DNA of 64,000 nucleotides from JAVVEG01 sp041751425 (GTDB lineage Bacteria; Pseudomonadota; Gammaproteobacteria; Pseudomonadales; Pseudohongiellaceae). The notes beneath the pieces are model-generated. The model was not told the origin of the DNA and did not search any database. It was given only the letters and a program-made list of their open reading frames with translations. Positions within the stretch are counted from its first letter, which is position 1. Every line of letters starts with the position of its first letter. The position numbers were made by a program, and so were the translations under genes. The DNA lies in assembly GCA_041751425.1 (NCBI GenBank), contig JBGSXL010000013.1, forward strand, positions 1 to 64,000. Direction: 5' to 3'. Below, one piece after another: positions 41,807 to 51,541 of the stretch.

Positions 41807-43285
41807 ATGTCAACAATAAAACATCCTTTTTGTCCCATCATCTATCTGCGCGGCTATGCCATGACTCAGGGTGCGATTGACGACACGGTGGCAACGCCCT
41901 ACATGGGTTTCAACCTGGGCTCGACACGCATCCGGCAGGAGTGGGATCGCAGCATCAGCAAGTACATATTTGAATCGCCATTGGTGCGTCTGATGAAGGA
42001 TTACAAGTATGTGGACAATTACCAGCATGGCAAACCAGTAGATGAAAAAATACCAGCGCGCAGCGTGATTATCTATCGCTACTATGATGAGGCGGATAAG
42101 GAACTCGGTGTGGGCAAAGTGCCTACCATCGAGGAAGCTGCGCAGGGGCTTGGCGAGTTGATTTTGCGGGTGAAGAAGCAGATTTGTGGCGACGATGCTG
42201 AGGTAGAAAAGGCCTTCAAGGTGTATCTGGTAGCTCACTCAATGGGCGGCCTGATTTGTCGCTGCCTGTTGCAGAATGTAGCCGTCGGTTCCGATGAGGC
42301 AAGGAAAGCAGTGGACAAGGTTTTCACCTACGGAACTCCCCACAACGGCATAGAGTTGCGTGGGCTGAACATTCCTCGCTGGTTTGGCGTCATGGATGCC
42401 AACAATTTCAACCGCAAGCGCATGGCCAGGTATCTGGACTTGCCGAGTAGCGACAGGGTGGACAGCCTTGAGAATCATTTTGATGCGAGTCGTTTTTTCT
42501 GTCTGATTGGTACCAACCATCAAGACTATTCCATGGCGCGATATCCTGTGGGTCCCAGCAGTGATGGCTTGGTGAAAATTGAAAACGCCGCTGTGCAGGG
42601 CGCTCCTCGCGCTTTCGTTTATCGCAGCCACAGCGGCAAGTTGGGTTTGGTAAATTCCGAGGAGGGCTATCAGAATCTGGTGCGCTTTTTGTTCGGCGAT
42701 GCGTTTGTCACCGCTACTTTGCGTGTGGATGAATTGCCGCTGCCGCCAAAAGTGAAAGCAGAATACGACAACGGTAGTGAGGTGCGTGCTTCCTATATGT
42801 TCGAGTCAACTGTCACAGCACGTGGCTTGTTCGATATCAATCTGACCGAACGACGTCAGGATGATGCCTCAGCCATTTTCAGAAACTTCGATGAACTTTT
42901 CCACCCGGAACGCGAACAGCGAGAGGGTGCCCGCTCGCCCGTTTTATTTTCAGTATTCCTTGACTCCAGCAAAATCACTGCAGGTCAGACCATGGAGTTC
43001 AAACTGATTCTGGCTGTGCGTTCAACCGATTATCTGGTGCGTAAAGGGTTGCGCCACGAACGCTTTCCTGCTGAGAATCTGTATACCGAAAGTATTACTA
43101 TTAAAGCCAATTGCAGCGCTGGGCGTTGGCGCCTGCGCTATGTGATGAGTGACGACGAATGGAGTGGCAACAAGCGCGGCCGGGAGATGGTTTACGAAGA
43201 AAATGGCACTGCGACGATGGCATTGTCTTCGAAAAAAGGCTTCAAGGGACAACTGCGGCTGTGTATGTCCAACTGGAACAACTAA
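41807..43285 (+). CDS. Lipase-like alpha/beta hydrolase with C-terminal beta domain
   Basis: 492 residues, no signal peptide. N-terminal hydrolase: YLRGYAMTQGAIDDTV (oxyanion loop region), nucleophile serine in VAHSMGGLICRCLLQ, FTYGTPHNGIELRG (lipase/PGAP1-like TPH.G), and GPSSDGLVKIENA with the acid, then a probable H in YRSHSGKLGLVNS. The remaining 200 residues look like beta-strand-rich repeats (FDINLTERR, SVFLDSSKITAGQTMEF). The likely activity is on esters inside the cell. Ribosome site weak (AAGGAG about 8 bases before ATG). Confidence 0.75.
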   Translation: MSTIKHPFCPIIYLRGYAMTQGAIDDTVATPYMGFNLGSTRIRQEWDRSISKYIFESPLVRLMKDYKYVDNYQHGKPVDEKIPARSVIIYRYYDEADKELGVGKVPTIEEAAQGLGELILRVKKQICGDDAEVEKAFKVYLVAHSMGGLICRCLLQNVAVGSDEARKAVDKVFTYGTPHNGIELRGLNIPRWFGVMDANNFNRKRMARYLDLPSSDRVDSLENHFDASRFFCLIGTNHQDYSMARYPVGPSSDGLVKIENAAVQGAPRAFVYRSHSGKLGLVNSEEGYQNLVRFLFGDAFVTATLRVDELPLPPKVKAEYDNGSEVRASYMFESTVTARGLFDINLTERRQDDASAIFRNFDELFHPEREQREGARSPVLFSVFLDSSKITAGQTMEFKLILAVRSTDYLVRKGLRHERFPAENLYTESITIKANCSAGRWRLRYVMSDDEWSGNKRGREMVYEENGTATMALSSKKGFKGQLRLCMSNWNN

Positions 43286-43291
43286 TGGAGA

Positions 43292-43699
43292 CTACTTCCA
43301 TGCCCCAAGTATCAGGCCCATAACGGTAAATGCTACTGTCCAGTAGCCACCGATGATCAACATGTACTTCCAGGAACGCTGTTCATACAGAGAGTTAACG
43401 GCATTGGCAAATGCTACCCAGCCAAAACCGGTCAGAAATCCGTAGAAAGCGCCGCTTGCCATGTCAATGGTGGGATCATTCAAAAACATGGCCAGGCAAT
43501 AAGACATGATTAGCAGGAAGACAAAAGCCAGGCCGAAAATCTTGGGCATATTGCCATTCTTTACCTGCTCTTCACTGATGCCGGCTTCCTTCATCCAGGC
43601 ATTCGCAAACAACATGGGGGAGTACCAAAGCCCGCCAATCACGAATGCGGAAAGTGCTGCTGCGATAACGGCCAGAATATTAAGCGTAGAAGTATCCAT
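43292..43699 (-). CDS. DUF1761 membrane protein
   Basis: 135 residues, four membrane segments. GGLWYSPMLFANAWMKEAG near the N-terminus is the family signature, with FNDPT, AFYGFLTGFGWVAF and the closing TVMGLILGAWK. Function unknown. Convergent with the lipase-like gene, only 6 bases between stops. Confidence 0.9.
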   Translation of the reverse strand: MDTSTLNILAVIAAALSAFVIGGLWYSPMLFANAWMKEAGISEEQVKNGNMPKIFGLAFVFLLIMSYCLAMFLNDPTIDMASGAFYGFLTGFGWVAFANAVNSLYEQRSWKYMLIIGGYWTVAFTVMGLILGAWK

Positions 43700-43817
43700 G
43701 TAAGACTCCGGTTGAGTGTCTCGATATTATTATTATGGCGAAACTTCTGCCTTGGTCTACTACGACAACGGGGCTTTTATATTCCTGATGCTGCCTGCTG
43801 TCAACGTCAAAAAGTAA

Positions 43818-44438
43818 TCAACCCAGTTTGATTTTCACCGCGTTGGAAAACTCATCCCGGCCCAGCTCGCCGGAGAAGAACGTGTTGAAAGACAAACTTA
43901 TTCGTTCGATATTCTCAACCACCTCATACACGCCGTGTTTGACATTGGAGGGGAACAGTATGATGTCACCCACCGCAGTAGGAATGAAATAGCGCGGAGC
44001 ATTGTAGTAAGTGTCCTCTTTGCGAATCAGTTCGTACCACAGGTTTTCCTCGTTCCGGAAGAATGTGATGCCATCCTTCTGCGCCAGATTGATATACAGA
44101 ACGCCACTGATGATGCTGTTGGGATGCGTGTGTGGGTGATGTGTCTGGCCTTTCAGGCTGCGCGTCAACCAGGACTGGGTGATCTGTAGCTGCACATTGT
44201 TGGAGGTATTGAAGGTAATCTTGAAGAAATGGTTCAGATGATCCTGCAATAGTTTGCGAATACCTTTCATGGCTTTTGCGTCGAGAATGTTTTTGTTCCT
44301 GGACGAATAGTTGGAGATAGCGACGACTGGATCGTGCAACTCATTTTGGAAATATTTCACCTCCCCCTCGCTGTAGCCTCTGTTCAGACTTGCCTTGTAC
44401 AAGGGGACGGCAAACAAATGTGACATCTGGTGTTCCAT
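43818..44438 (-). CDS. Putative 2-oxoglutarate/Fe(II) oxygenase (PF13759-like)
   Basis: 206 residues from ATG 44438 (CAGGAGTTTTC upstream; the frame is open to 44474). A double-stranded beta-helix oxygenase is indicated by QTHHPHTHPNSIISGVLYIN (H-x-H/D iron pair plus the family NS.ISGV stretch), FPSNVKHGVYEV (distal iron histidine) and RISLSFNTFFSGELG (2OG-binding arginine). Substrate unknown; relatives are found in phages and marine bacteria. Confidence 0.85.
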   Translation of the reverse strand: MEHQMSHLFAVPLYKASLNRGYSEGEVKYFQNELHDPVVAISNYSSRNKNILDAKAMKGIRKLLQDHLNHFFKITFNTSNNVQLQITQSWLTRSLKGQTHHPHTHPNSIISGVLYINLAQKDGITFFRNEENLWYELIRKEDTYYNAPRYFIPTAVGDIILFPSNVKHGVYEVVENIERISLSFNTFFSGELGRDEFSNAVKIKLG

Positions 44439-44552
44439 GAAAACTCCTGCTGCGTTATGGGTGTTATTGGGCAATGAGTGGCATTATGTCTGTTGCGGCA
44501 GGGGATTGTAAATCAGTAGCGGTACAGGTTGCTGCGGCGTTATGATGCGGCC

Positions 44553-44987
44553 ATGAAATTCACACAAATGCTATTCGGTTCCCCTCTTTATGAACGGGCT
44601 TGGTTATTGCGCCAGAAGGTATTGCGCGCACCACTTGGGCTGCAACTGCAGAACACCGAGCGTGATGCGGAGCAACAACAATTGCACTATGGCTTGTTGG
44701 ATGATGCAAACAATCTGCTGGCCTGTGTCAGTGTGCTGCACATTAGTGAGAACACAGTAAAGCTGAGGCAGATGGCTGTAGACCCCGGGCAACAGAAATC
44801 AGGCCTGGGGCGCACTTTGCTGGAGCATGTTGAGAACGAACTTAAAGCGCAGGGCTACGCAGAAATTGAAATGCATGCCAGGGTAAGCGCTGAGGATTTC
44901 TATCGAAAACTGGGTTATCAAACCGTGAGTGAAATTTTCACCGAGGTGACGATTCCCCATATCAAAATGCGCAAGCTCATTGGTTAG
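44553..44987 (+). CDS. GNAT-family acetyltransferase
   Basis: 144 residues from ATG 44553 (longer TTG start at 44529 possible). VKLRQMAVDPGQQKSGLGRT is the acetyl-CoA pyrophosphate-binding motif A, followed by IEMHARVSAEDFYRKLGYQT (motif B). Resembles ElaA/YjcF-like acetyltransferases. Substrate unknown. Convergent with mgtE, 15 bases apart. Confidence 0.87.
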   Translation: MKFTQMLFGSPLYERAWLLRQKVLRAPLGLQLQNTERDAEQQQLHYGLLDDANNLLACVSVLHISENTVKLRQMAVDPGQQKSGLGRTLLEHVENELKAQGYAEIEMHARVSAEDFYRKLGYQTVSEIFTEVTIPHIKMRKLIG

Positions 44988-45002
44988 CATCCGTCCCTTC
45001 GC

Positions 45003-46322
45003 TTACAACATCCCGGACAACAAAGTCGCAATGCCAAGAAAGGCGAAAAATCCCACGATATCCGTGACAGTCGTCAGAATAATCGATGATGCCTGTGCAG
45101 GATCCTGCCCAAACTTCACCAGCACGATGGGAACTACCGCTCCGGCAAACCCTGCCGCGATCATGGCCAATATCATCGAAGAGCAAATGACCAGTACCAG
45201 CCCTACAGATTGGCTCCACAGAAACACGCCAATCCCGCAGGTAATCGCAATGGCAATGCCATTCATCAGGCCCACGCGTACTTCCTTGAACATGACTTTG
45301 AACCAATGTCGCACTGTAATTTCGCGTAACGCGAGTCCGCGCATGGTTACTGCCAGTGCCTGTGCACCTGCATTACCCGATTGACCGGCTACCACGGGCA
45401 ATAAAACTGCCAACGCAGTGAAACTGGCAATTGTACTTTCGAACAAACCTACAACGGACGCTGCCATGAATGCTGTAATCAGATTAATCTGCAACCAGGG
45501 CATGCGTTTTTTCACTGCAAATACCGGGCTGGATAACGCGCGCTCTTCACGGCTGGCACCCACCATCGCCAGCACATCGGATGACATGTCTTCCTGGGAC
45601 ACCTGTACCAGACTGGTGTGATTGATAATGCCCAGTAAGCGCTGATCAATATCAACCACCGGAAGATCCAACAGTTCATGGCGCTCAAACAGTTCTGCAA
45701 TCTCGTCTTTGCCCGCAGTGCTGGGTACGGCTGCTGTGACGGGTTGCGCCAGATCCGCAAGCGTGACATGTGGCTCCGATATGGCGATGTCCTGCAGGTG
45801 CACTTTGGAGCTGAGGCGGCCTTCGTCATCAACCAGAAATATACCGCGCGCAGTTCGCAGTTTCTGTTTGCGCAGAAGTTTCAACGTTTCGGTGATGCTC
45901 ATATTGCCGTGAAATGACTTGGCACGCGTATCCATTAAACGCCCGGCGCTGTTTTCCGGATAGCTCATCAATGCAACAAGCTCGTTACGCACAGGTTCCG
46001 TCAAACACTGCAACATTTCCTCCAGCTTGCCCTTGCTCAGTTGCCCCAATACGCGCACGGTATCCTGAGGGGGTAGTTCAGTCAGCAATTCCGCAACATG
46101 TGTTTCGGGAAGATTGCGAATGACATCCGCCGCTGTGCTGGGCAGCAGATATTTCCACATGGGAAGCAATACGAACGTGGGTTGCAGGGAAAGAATTGCT
46201 GCAACTTCGTCCGCTGCCATGGCTTCAATTTTCAGCGCAGCGTCTTTAGGATATTCCAGCAGAAACCGACGGGTCAGCGCCTCATCTATTGGATTCATTT
46301 CGACCGCAGCATCACTCGCCAT
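45003..46322 (-). CDS. mgtE: Magnesium transporter MgtE
   Basis: 439 residues from ATG 46322, which overlaps the stop of the upstream CBS gene by 11 bases. Domains in order: MgtE N-domain (superhelical, about 20-120), two CBS domains (about 125-240; LVDDEGRLSSKV, DLPVVDIDQRLLGI), the connecting plug helix (SSPVFAVKKRMPWLQIN) and five membrane helices with the pore sequence PVVAGQSGNAGAQALAV. Mg2+ channel gated by intracellular Mg2+ binding to the cytosolic domains. Third gene of an MscS - MgtE-N/CBS - mgtE operon. Confidence 0.95.
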   Translation of the reverse strand: MASDAAVEMNPIDEALTRRFLLEYPKDAALKIEAMAADEVAAILSLQPTFVLLPMWKYLLPSTAADVIRNLPETHVAELLTELPPQDTVRVLGQLSKGKLEEMLQCLTEPVRNELVALMSYPENSAGRLMDTRAKSFHGNMSITETLKLLRKQKLRTARGIFLVDDEGRLSSKVHLQDIAISEPHVTLADLAQPVTAAVPSTAGKDEIAELFERHELLDLPVVDIDQRLLGIINHTSLVQVSQEDMSSDVLAMVGASREERALSSPVFAVKKRMPWLQINLITAFMAASVVGLFESTIASFTALAVLLPVVAGQSGNAGAQALAVTMRGLALREITVRHWFKVMFKEVRVGLMNGIAIAITCGIGVFLWSQSVGLVLVICSSMILAMIAAGFAGAVVPIVLVKFGQDPAQASSIILTTVTDIVGFFAFLGIATLLSGML

Positions 46323-47169
46323 GAGATTCTTCCTCGTCAACATTATGCCACTGGACATTATTGGCAGAAGAGAGTCGCATTAACCCTGCTGCGCTGGAAA
46401 TCATGGCTGTGCCAAGATGCGCGATAACAGAGTCACCCAGCAACGGCGCCTGTGCAGGTTGGTCACTTATCAGAGCCTTACGCAGCATGGTGCGGCTCAA
46501 GGTGCCAAGATAAGTACCCTTGCCTCTACGCACCGGCAACAGGCTGTGGCTGTGCCAATCCTGTGAGTTCTTGGCTACTGTTAAACTCATCTCTGCAGGA
46601 AGGGCGGTTATGCTGGTATCCATTAATTTGCCCAGCTCTTTTTCATCCGGGCTCAAAAGCAGAACATCCAGTGTGACCACACCTACAATATGATGCTTCT
46701 GGTCAATGACAGTGAGGCTGCAACCGAATGGTTTCTCGATTTTCTTCAACAAGGCAAGACACTCCCAAGCGCTGAGTTCCTCGAAGAAATGCGGTGTTGA
46801 CATGTCCATCCACGCGCCAACGGTATTCTCCTGATAGGCCAAAGAAAGTGCCAGGGGACGCGCCAGTTTGCCAGGCAGTTCTTTTAACAATGTCGTGCGA
46901 CGTGTCTTGTCCTGCAAGCGCAATAGGGCGGCAACGCTCTGATAATCCAGTTGTGTGAATATGGCTATATTTTTCTCCAACGGCATCAGATCCAATATGC
47001 GCGCTGCGGGCCACGTTTCCATGGATTGTAAAACCGGTCCAAGTGTTCGTACTGGCACCTCTTGCAGATATCCAGCCGCCTGTTCACTGTCCAGCGCTTG
47101 CAAGACGCTCGCGGCAGACTGCGGTTTGCTGGCCAGATAGTTCAGGCTGAGAGTGTTAAAGTTGCTCAT
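46312..47169 (-). CDS. Soluble MgtE N-domain/CBS paralogue without transmembrane part
   Basis: 285 residues. MgtE N-like superhelix (about 15-125: VLQALDSEQAAGYLQEVPVR, IFTQLDYQSVAALLRLQD, ALSLAYQENTVGAWMD) plus a CBS pair (about 130-240: CLALLKKIEKPFGCSLTV, VVTLDVLL, SITALPAEMSLT). It lacks the pore-forming domain entirely. Directly upstream of, and overlapping, the complete mgtE; may join or modulate the channel as a regulatory subunit, or be an orphan duplicate. Such a cytosolic-only partner is not a standard MgtE arrangement. Confidence 0.82.
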   Translation of the reverse strand: MSNFNTLSLNYLASKPQSAASVLQALDSEQAAGYLQEVPVRTLGPVLQSMETWPAARILDLMPLEKNIAIFTQLDYQSVAALLRLQDKTRRTTLLKELPGKLARPLALSLAYQENTVGAWMDMSTPHFFEELSAWECLALLKKIEKPFGCSLTVIDQKHHIVGVVTLDVLLLSPDEKELGKLMDTSITALPAEMSLTVAKNSQDWHSHSLLPVRRGKGTYLGTLSRTMLRKALISDQPAQAPLLGDSVIAHLGTAMISSAAGLMRLSSANNVQWHNVDEEESHGE

Positions 47170-47983
47170 CAGTCTTCTCTCTGGTGATTACGCTGAATGG
47201 TTGCTCCATACACAGACTGGCGGGTACCAGTTTTCTGCCATCTGCTGTTTCCAACACCAAACCTGTCGTGCTGAATTCGAGCACACGCCCGCGGTCACCA
47301 CCAACTTCGACGATCTGTCCAGGTCGCACCACCTGTTTCAAATGCCGCACTGCAATCAGATTTTGCACCATCATCCTGGCACCTAGTCCGAAGGCCAGAG
47401 AGAACCCGGCCAATACAGCGGCAAAACCAATAGCGAGCAGAATAACCAGAAAGCTGACATCAACGCCGATTTGCCCCAGACCGATGACAACACCAATAAC
47501 CAGAAATGAAGCCTGTGCAATTTGTCCGAAAATCACAGCACGGGAGATATCTGCTGATGCTGCTGCATGCTGCACCAGGTGGCGAGCGATGGTGCCCAAT
47601 ATGTAGCTGATAACGATGATCAAGCCGCCCGACACCAACGATGGTACGAATACGACAAGACGATCCAGCCAAGCGGCGGCGGCAGAGAAACCTACCAGCC
47701 CCACGGCGATAGTGATGAATACCAGAATGGTTGACCAGAAAACAACATAACCCAGCAACTTCTCTGTAGCTTTGGAGATTCGCACAAAGTGCAGAGTAGA
47801 ACCGTGCAACTGCCTGTCCAGCAATCCGTTGAGAGTTCGTATCAGACGTGTAATGACCAGACGCAAAAAACGCGCCAGCAGCCAACCAGCAATCAGCAGA
47901 AGTACGCCGCCGATGACATTGGGCAAATGATCAATGATGGTAGAGAATACATCCATGGTCTGTTGTTGAATTGATGCGAGCAT
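47156..47983 (-). CDS. MscS-family mechanosensitive channel (short form)
   Basis: 275 residues. A first helix (HLPNVIGGVLLLIAGWLLARFL), further helices near 75-100, 110-135 and 150-175, then a channel-like segment (LLAIGFAAVLAGFSLAFGLGARMMVQNLIA) and a short beta domain (QVVRPGQIVEVGGDRGRVLE). More divergent than the gene at 1813-2967 and closer to the conserved-TM-helix type of channel. First gene of the mgtE operon; its stop overlaps the next start by 14 bases. Confidence 0.82.
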   Translation of the reverse strand: MLASIQQQTMDVFSTIIDHLPNVIGGVLLLIAGWLLARFLRLVITRLIRTLNGLLDRQLHGSTLHFVRISKATEKLLGYVVFWSTILVFITIAVGLVGFSAAAAWLDRLVVFVPSLVSGGLIIVISYILGTIARHLVQHAAASADISRAVIFGQIAQASFLVIGVVIGLGQIGVDVSFLVILLAIGFAAVLAGFSLAFGLGARMMVQNLIAVRHLKQVVRPGQIVEVGGDRGRVLEFSTTGLVLETADGRKLVPASLCMEQPFSVITREKTDEQL

Positions 47984-48075
47984 GGTGCGCGAGTCCTCTT
48001 GTTCTGATTAGTGCAACAAGATTAGCATCAATTTACAGTCGGACGGAAATTTCACGCAGGGAATAGGAAATTATC

Positions 48076-49146
48076 ATGAAGATATTACTGAAAATCATAG
48101 CGACGGTTGTTCTTGTGGTGGCAGCCTATGTGCTTTACCTCAGCCACGCCGCCGGGGAGTTTCGCACCGTAGTAAATACCTACCCGGGTGAATGCAGGGC
48201 TATTCCCGGCCTGCCAGGCAGTGAAGACATCACTATTCATCCGAATGGCACCATAGCCTATATTTCCAGCGATGACAGGCGCTCACGCAGCGATGGCAAC
48301 CCGCTGCCTGGCGCTATTTATCGCTATGATCTGGAAGGTCCGTTGCGCATACCTGTCAATCTGACGCCAGATGCTGACATTGAATTCCGCCCTCATGGCA
48401 TTTCCTTGTATGTTGATCAGTCTGGTCGCGAGACGCTGTTCGTCGTCAATCATCCTGCTACAGGTTCAGGAGCGGTGCGTCACACAGTTGAAATATTCGA
48501 CGTGGTTGCCGGAGAATTGCAGCATCGCGAGACAGTCACCTCACCCATGCTGATCAGCCCTAACGATATTCTGGGCGTTGATCATGAGCGCTTCTATGTC
48601 ACCAACGATCAGGGTTCAGAACCTGGTTGGCGGCAGCAGGTAGAGGCCTATCTGCGATTGCCCTGGTCCAATGTTGTCTATTTCGATGGCAATGCTTTTC
48701 AGGAGGCCGCCGCGCGGCTCAGTTTCGCCAACGGGATTAATATGTCACCCGATGGTTTGTGGGTTTATGTGGCTGAAGTCAGTCATGGACGAGTACAGGA
48801 ATATTCGCGCGATATTGCCAGCGGTGCACTGACACATCAGCGCACATTGTCACTCGGCTTTGGTGTGGACAATATCGAGGTGGACCCCGACAGCGGCGAT
48901 CTATGGATTGGCGGCCATGTGAAACTTCTGACATTTGTTCGTCACGCTGCTGACACCAATGTGCTGGCTCCGTCGCAGGTGAGCCGGGTTCAATTCAATG
49001 GTAGTGACTACACTCGTGATCCTGCAGTCAGCACCATTTTCATGGACGATGGTGAACTACTCTCGGGCAGCAGCGTGGGCGCATGGCATAGCGGTCGCTT
49101 ATTGATAGGTTCCGTCTTTGAGCCGCATATTCTGGATTGCCGGTGA
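48076..49146 (+). CDS. Paraoxonase/arylesterase-like beta-propeller protein
   Basis: 356 residues with an N-terminal membrane anchor (1-20). Propeller metal and active-site segments match the PON family: GSEDITIHPNG (Ca ligands E, D), FRPHGISLYVD (catalytic H), SPNDILGVDHERFYVTND (Ca ligand N), FANGINMSPDGLWVYVAE (Ca ligand N) and VDNIEVDPDSGDLWIGGH (Ca ligand D, N). Lactonase or arylesterase activity is likely, at the periplasmic face. Start ATG 48076. The next gene lies 114 bases downstream. Confidence 0.9.
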   Translation: MKILLKIIATVVLVVAAYVLYLSHAAGEFRTVVNTYPGECRAIPGLPGSEDITIHPNGTIAYISSDDRRSRSDGNPLPGAIYRYDLEGPLRIPVNLTPDADIEFRPHGISLYVDQSGRETLFVVNHPATGSGAVRHTVEIFDVVAGELQHRETVTSPMLISPNDILGVDHERFYVTNDQGSEPGWRQQVEAYLRLPWSNVVYFDGNAFQEAAARLSFANGINMSPDGLWVYVAEVSHGRVQEYSRDIASGALTHQRTLSLGFGVDNIEVDPDSGDLWIGGHVKLLTFVRHAADTNVLAPSQVSRVQFNGSDYTRDPAVSTIFMDDGELLSGSSVGAWHSGRLLIGSVFEPHILDCR

Positions 49147-49259
49147 GCACTTTGTAATTGGATCATCCGAGTTGCCAGCAGCCTCGGCTTCCTTTAGTCT
49201 TGGCACTCGCAAAACTGAACGCATTCATCTCCAACAACAAGCTCAATCGGAGCAATCCC

Positions 49260-50264
49260 ATGAATTTACGCACTTTCGCCCGCACTTACGGTATCTGGTC
49301 AGGAGGTCTGCTGTTTGCGCTGGGCACCTCGGCAGGAGCCTTTGCTGCTGATTGGACCCCACCACAGACGTCACACGGATATCCGGATGTGCAGGGTGTG
49401 TGGGATTATTCTTCCCGTACCGCGTTGGAACGTCACGATCGTTTCGAAGGCAAACTGGTGATCACTCAGGAAGAGGCGGAGCGCCTGGTGCCGACATTGC
49501 AGCAGTACACGGACGCGCTGGAAGCCACTGGCGCCGAAGCGCCTGGCCCAGAGAACGTAGGTGGGTATAACGCATTCTGGATCAGCCCTGGTGACTGGTT
49601 GGCGGTTATCGATGGTGGTCTGCGTTCTTCATTCATTGTGTATCCGGAAAACGGTCGCATCCCGTGGACAGAGCAGGGCAGACAGATTCGCGCCCAGCAA
49701 AGGGACGCTTTCGCTTTCGCAGGTTTGGGCGAAAGTGACGGACCGGAGGGGCGTACTCTGTCCGACCGTTGTCTCGTCAGCTTTGCATCGACAGTGCCTT
49801 CGCTGCCTTCGCTTTACAACAACACCATTCAGATTGTGCAGGGCAGCGATCATGTAATGATTCTTACCGAGATGGCGCACGATGCCCGTATTGCCAAACT
49901 CAATGCTGAACATGATCGCTATGGTCAAGCCAAATGGCTTGGCAGTTCTGTAGCGCGTTATGAAGGTAATGAGCTGGTTGTTGAAACTATCAATTTTCAT
50001 CCGCTACAGGTAGCGCGTGGCGGTGGCTACACATCTGCGAATGTCACCATCACTGAGCGCTTTTCACGCAAGGACGACGGCTCATTGTTGTATCGATTCA
50101 CGATTGATGACCCGGAGCTTTACACAGAAGCATGGACTGGCGAGTTGCCTATGCACCCGGCAGATGCGCTGTATGAATATGCCTGCCACGAAGGCAATCA
50201 TGCGATGCCGGGAATTCTCGCGGGAGCTCGCATACAGGAGCAGATGGCAGAACAGCAGCAGTAA
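49260..50264 (+). CDS. Secreted protein of unknown function
   Basis: 334 residues from ATG 49260 (CGGAGCAATCCC upstream; the frame is open to 49158 without support). Signal peptide with cleavage at AFA-AD (about 29-30). Then WTPPQTSHGYPDVQGVWDYS, and at the C-terminus YEYACHEGNHAMPGILAGAR, a pattern repeated in exported proteins of marine gammaproteobacteria and acidobacteria. No fold or enzyme family recognised. Likely co-transcribed with the paraoxonase-like gene. Confidence 0.75.
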   Translation: MNLRTFARTYGIWSGGLLFALGTSAGAFAADWTPPQTSHGYPDVQGVWDYSSRTALERHDRFEGKLVITQEEAERLVPTLQQYTDALEATGAEAPGPENVGGYNAFWISPGDWLAVIDGGLRSSFIVYPENGRIPWTEQGRQIRAQQRDAFAFAGLGESDGPEGRTLSDRCLVSFASTVPSLPSLYNNTIQIVQGSDHVMILTEMAHDARIAKLNAEHDRYGQAKWLGSSVARYEGNELVVETINFHPLQVARGGGYTSANVTITERFSRKDDGSLLYRFTIDDPELYTEAWTGELPMHPADALYEYACHEGNHAMPGILAGARIQEQMAEQQQ

Positions 50265-50280
50265 GAATTTGCAACAAGCG

Positions 50281-50315
50281 GAGCATGCCAGCAGAAATAA
50301 TTTGTTGGCATGCTC
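50281..50315. terminator. Hairpin between convergent genes
   Basis: GAGCATGCCA pairs with TGGCATGCTC (10 bp) around a 15-base AT-rich loop. No T-run; a plausible shared transcript end for the secreted protein gene and the acyl-CoA dehydrogenase gene. Confidence 0.5.
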
Positions 50316-50327
50316 TGGTCTACAGCG

Positions 50328-51479
50328 TCAAATGTCCCTTGCAATCAACAACTTCATTATCTCGTTACTGCCGCCATATATTTTCTGAATACGCGCATCG
50401 ATATACATCTTGGCTATCGGATACTCCATCATATAGCCGTAACCTCCGAAGAACTGTAAGCACTCATCGATGATTTCGCATTCCTTTTGCGTGGTCCACC
50501 ATTTCGCCATCGCAGCGGTAGTGGCATCCAGTTTTCCTTCCGCCAGTTTCATGGCGCAATCATCGACGAACACGCGTGCGATTTTTGCTTCGGTATAACG
50601 TTCGGCCAGACGAAACTGCGTGTTCTGGAAATCGATAATGCGTTTACCGAAAGCTTTGCGGTCTTTCACATATTCGGAAGTGTGTTTAAGTGCCATCTCC
50701 ATCGCGACACAAGCGCTGACAGCAATGATCAACCGCTCCTGCGGCAGTTGCTCCATCAGTTGCACGAAGCCGCGTCCTTCTTCTGCGCCCAGCAAATTCT
50801 CCATCGGAACACTGACATCATCGAAGAAAACTTCTGAGGTGTCCTGTGCTTTCAATCCGATTTTATCCAGATTGCGTCCGCGTCGGAAACCTTCAGCACC
50901 GTCAGTTTCCACCATGACGAGAGATACACCTTTACCACCCGCGCTTGGATCAGTCTTGACCACCACACAGATCAGGTTCGCCAGCTGCCCATTAGTGAGG
51001 AAAGTTTTCTGACCATTGATTATATAACTGCCGTTCTTCTTCACCGCAGTGGTAGATACGGCCTGTAGATCGGAGCCCGTGCCCGGTTCTGTCATGGCAA
51101 TGGCTGCAACAAACTCACCTGTCGCCATTTTCGGCAGCCAGCGCATTTTCTGCTCTTCATTGCCGTAGTTGTTTATATAATGTGCGACGATGCCGGAGTG
51201 GACGGAGTTACCTATGCCACTGACGCCACAGCGTCCCATTTCCTCGGCAATTACCATCTCGTGCTTAAAAGTGCCACCGCCCCCACCATACTGTTCGGGA
51301 ATGGAAGCGCACAGAATTCCTGCTTCGCCCGCTTTGTTCCAGGCGTCACGATCCACACAGCCCTGTTCATCCCACTTGGGCACCAGAGGCACAAACTCGC
51401 GCTGATAAAATTTACGCACGGAATCGCGCAGGATCATCAGTTCTTCATCCATCCATGGTGGGGTGTAGTTCTCGAACAT
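50328..51479 (-). CDS. Acyl-CoA dehydrogenase
   Basis: 383 residues, FAD-dependent first step of beta-oxidation. AIAMTEPGTGSDLQAVSTTA and LTNGQLANLICVVVKTD are the N-terminal/middle-domain signatures; the C-terminal domain has the QNTQFRLAERYTEAKIARVF stretch, the catalytic base probably in the ECLQFFGGYGYMMEYPIAK region, and the family ending with RIQKIYGGSNEIMKLLIAR. Medium- or long-chain specificity cannot be read. Transcribed with the SDR gene upstream (63 bases). Confidence 0.93.
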   Translation of the reverse strand: MFENYTPPWMDEELMILRDSVRKFYQREFVPLVPKWDEQGCVDRDAWNKAGEAGILCASIPEQYGGGGGTFKHEMVIAEEMGRCGVSGIGNSVHSGIVAHYINNYGNEEQKMRWLPKMATGEFVAAIAMTEPGTGSDLQAVSTTAVKKNGSYIINGQKTFLTNGQLANLICVVVKTDPSAGGKGVSLVMVETDGAEGFRRGRNLDKIGLKAQDTSEVFFDDVSVPMENLLGAEEGRGFVQLMEQLPQERLIIAVSACVAMEMALKHTSEYVKDRKAFGKRIIDFQNTQFRLAERYTEAKIARVFVDDCAMKLAEGKLDATTAAMAKWWTTQKECEIIDECLQFFGGYGYMMEYPIAKMYIDARIQKIYGGSNEIMKLLIARDI

Positions 51480-51541
51480 CGTGCCTCCGGTAGAGCAGAA
51501 TTCTATTGTTTAGTTGTAGATGGTTTTTCGTATTCTTGAGT

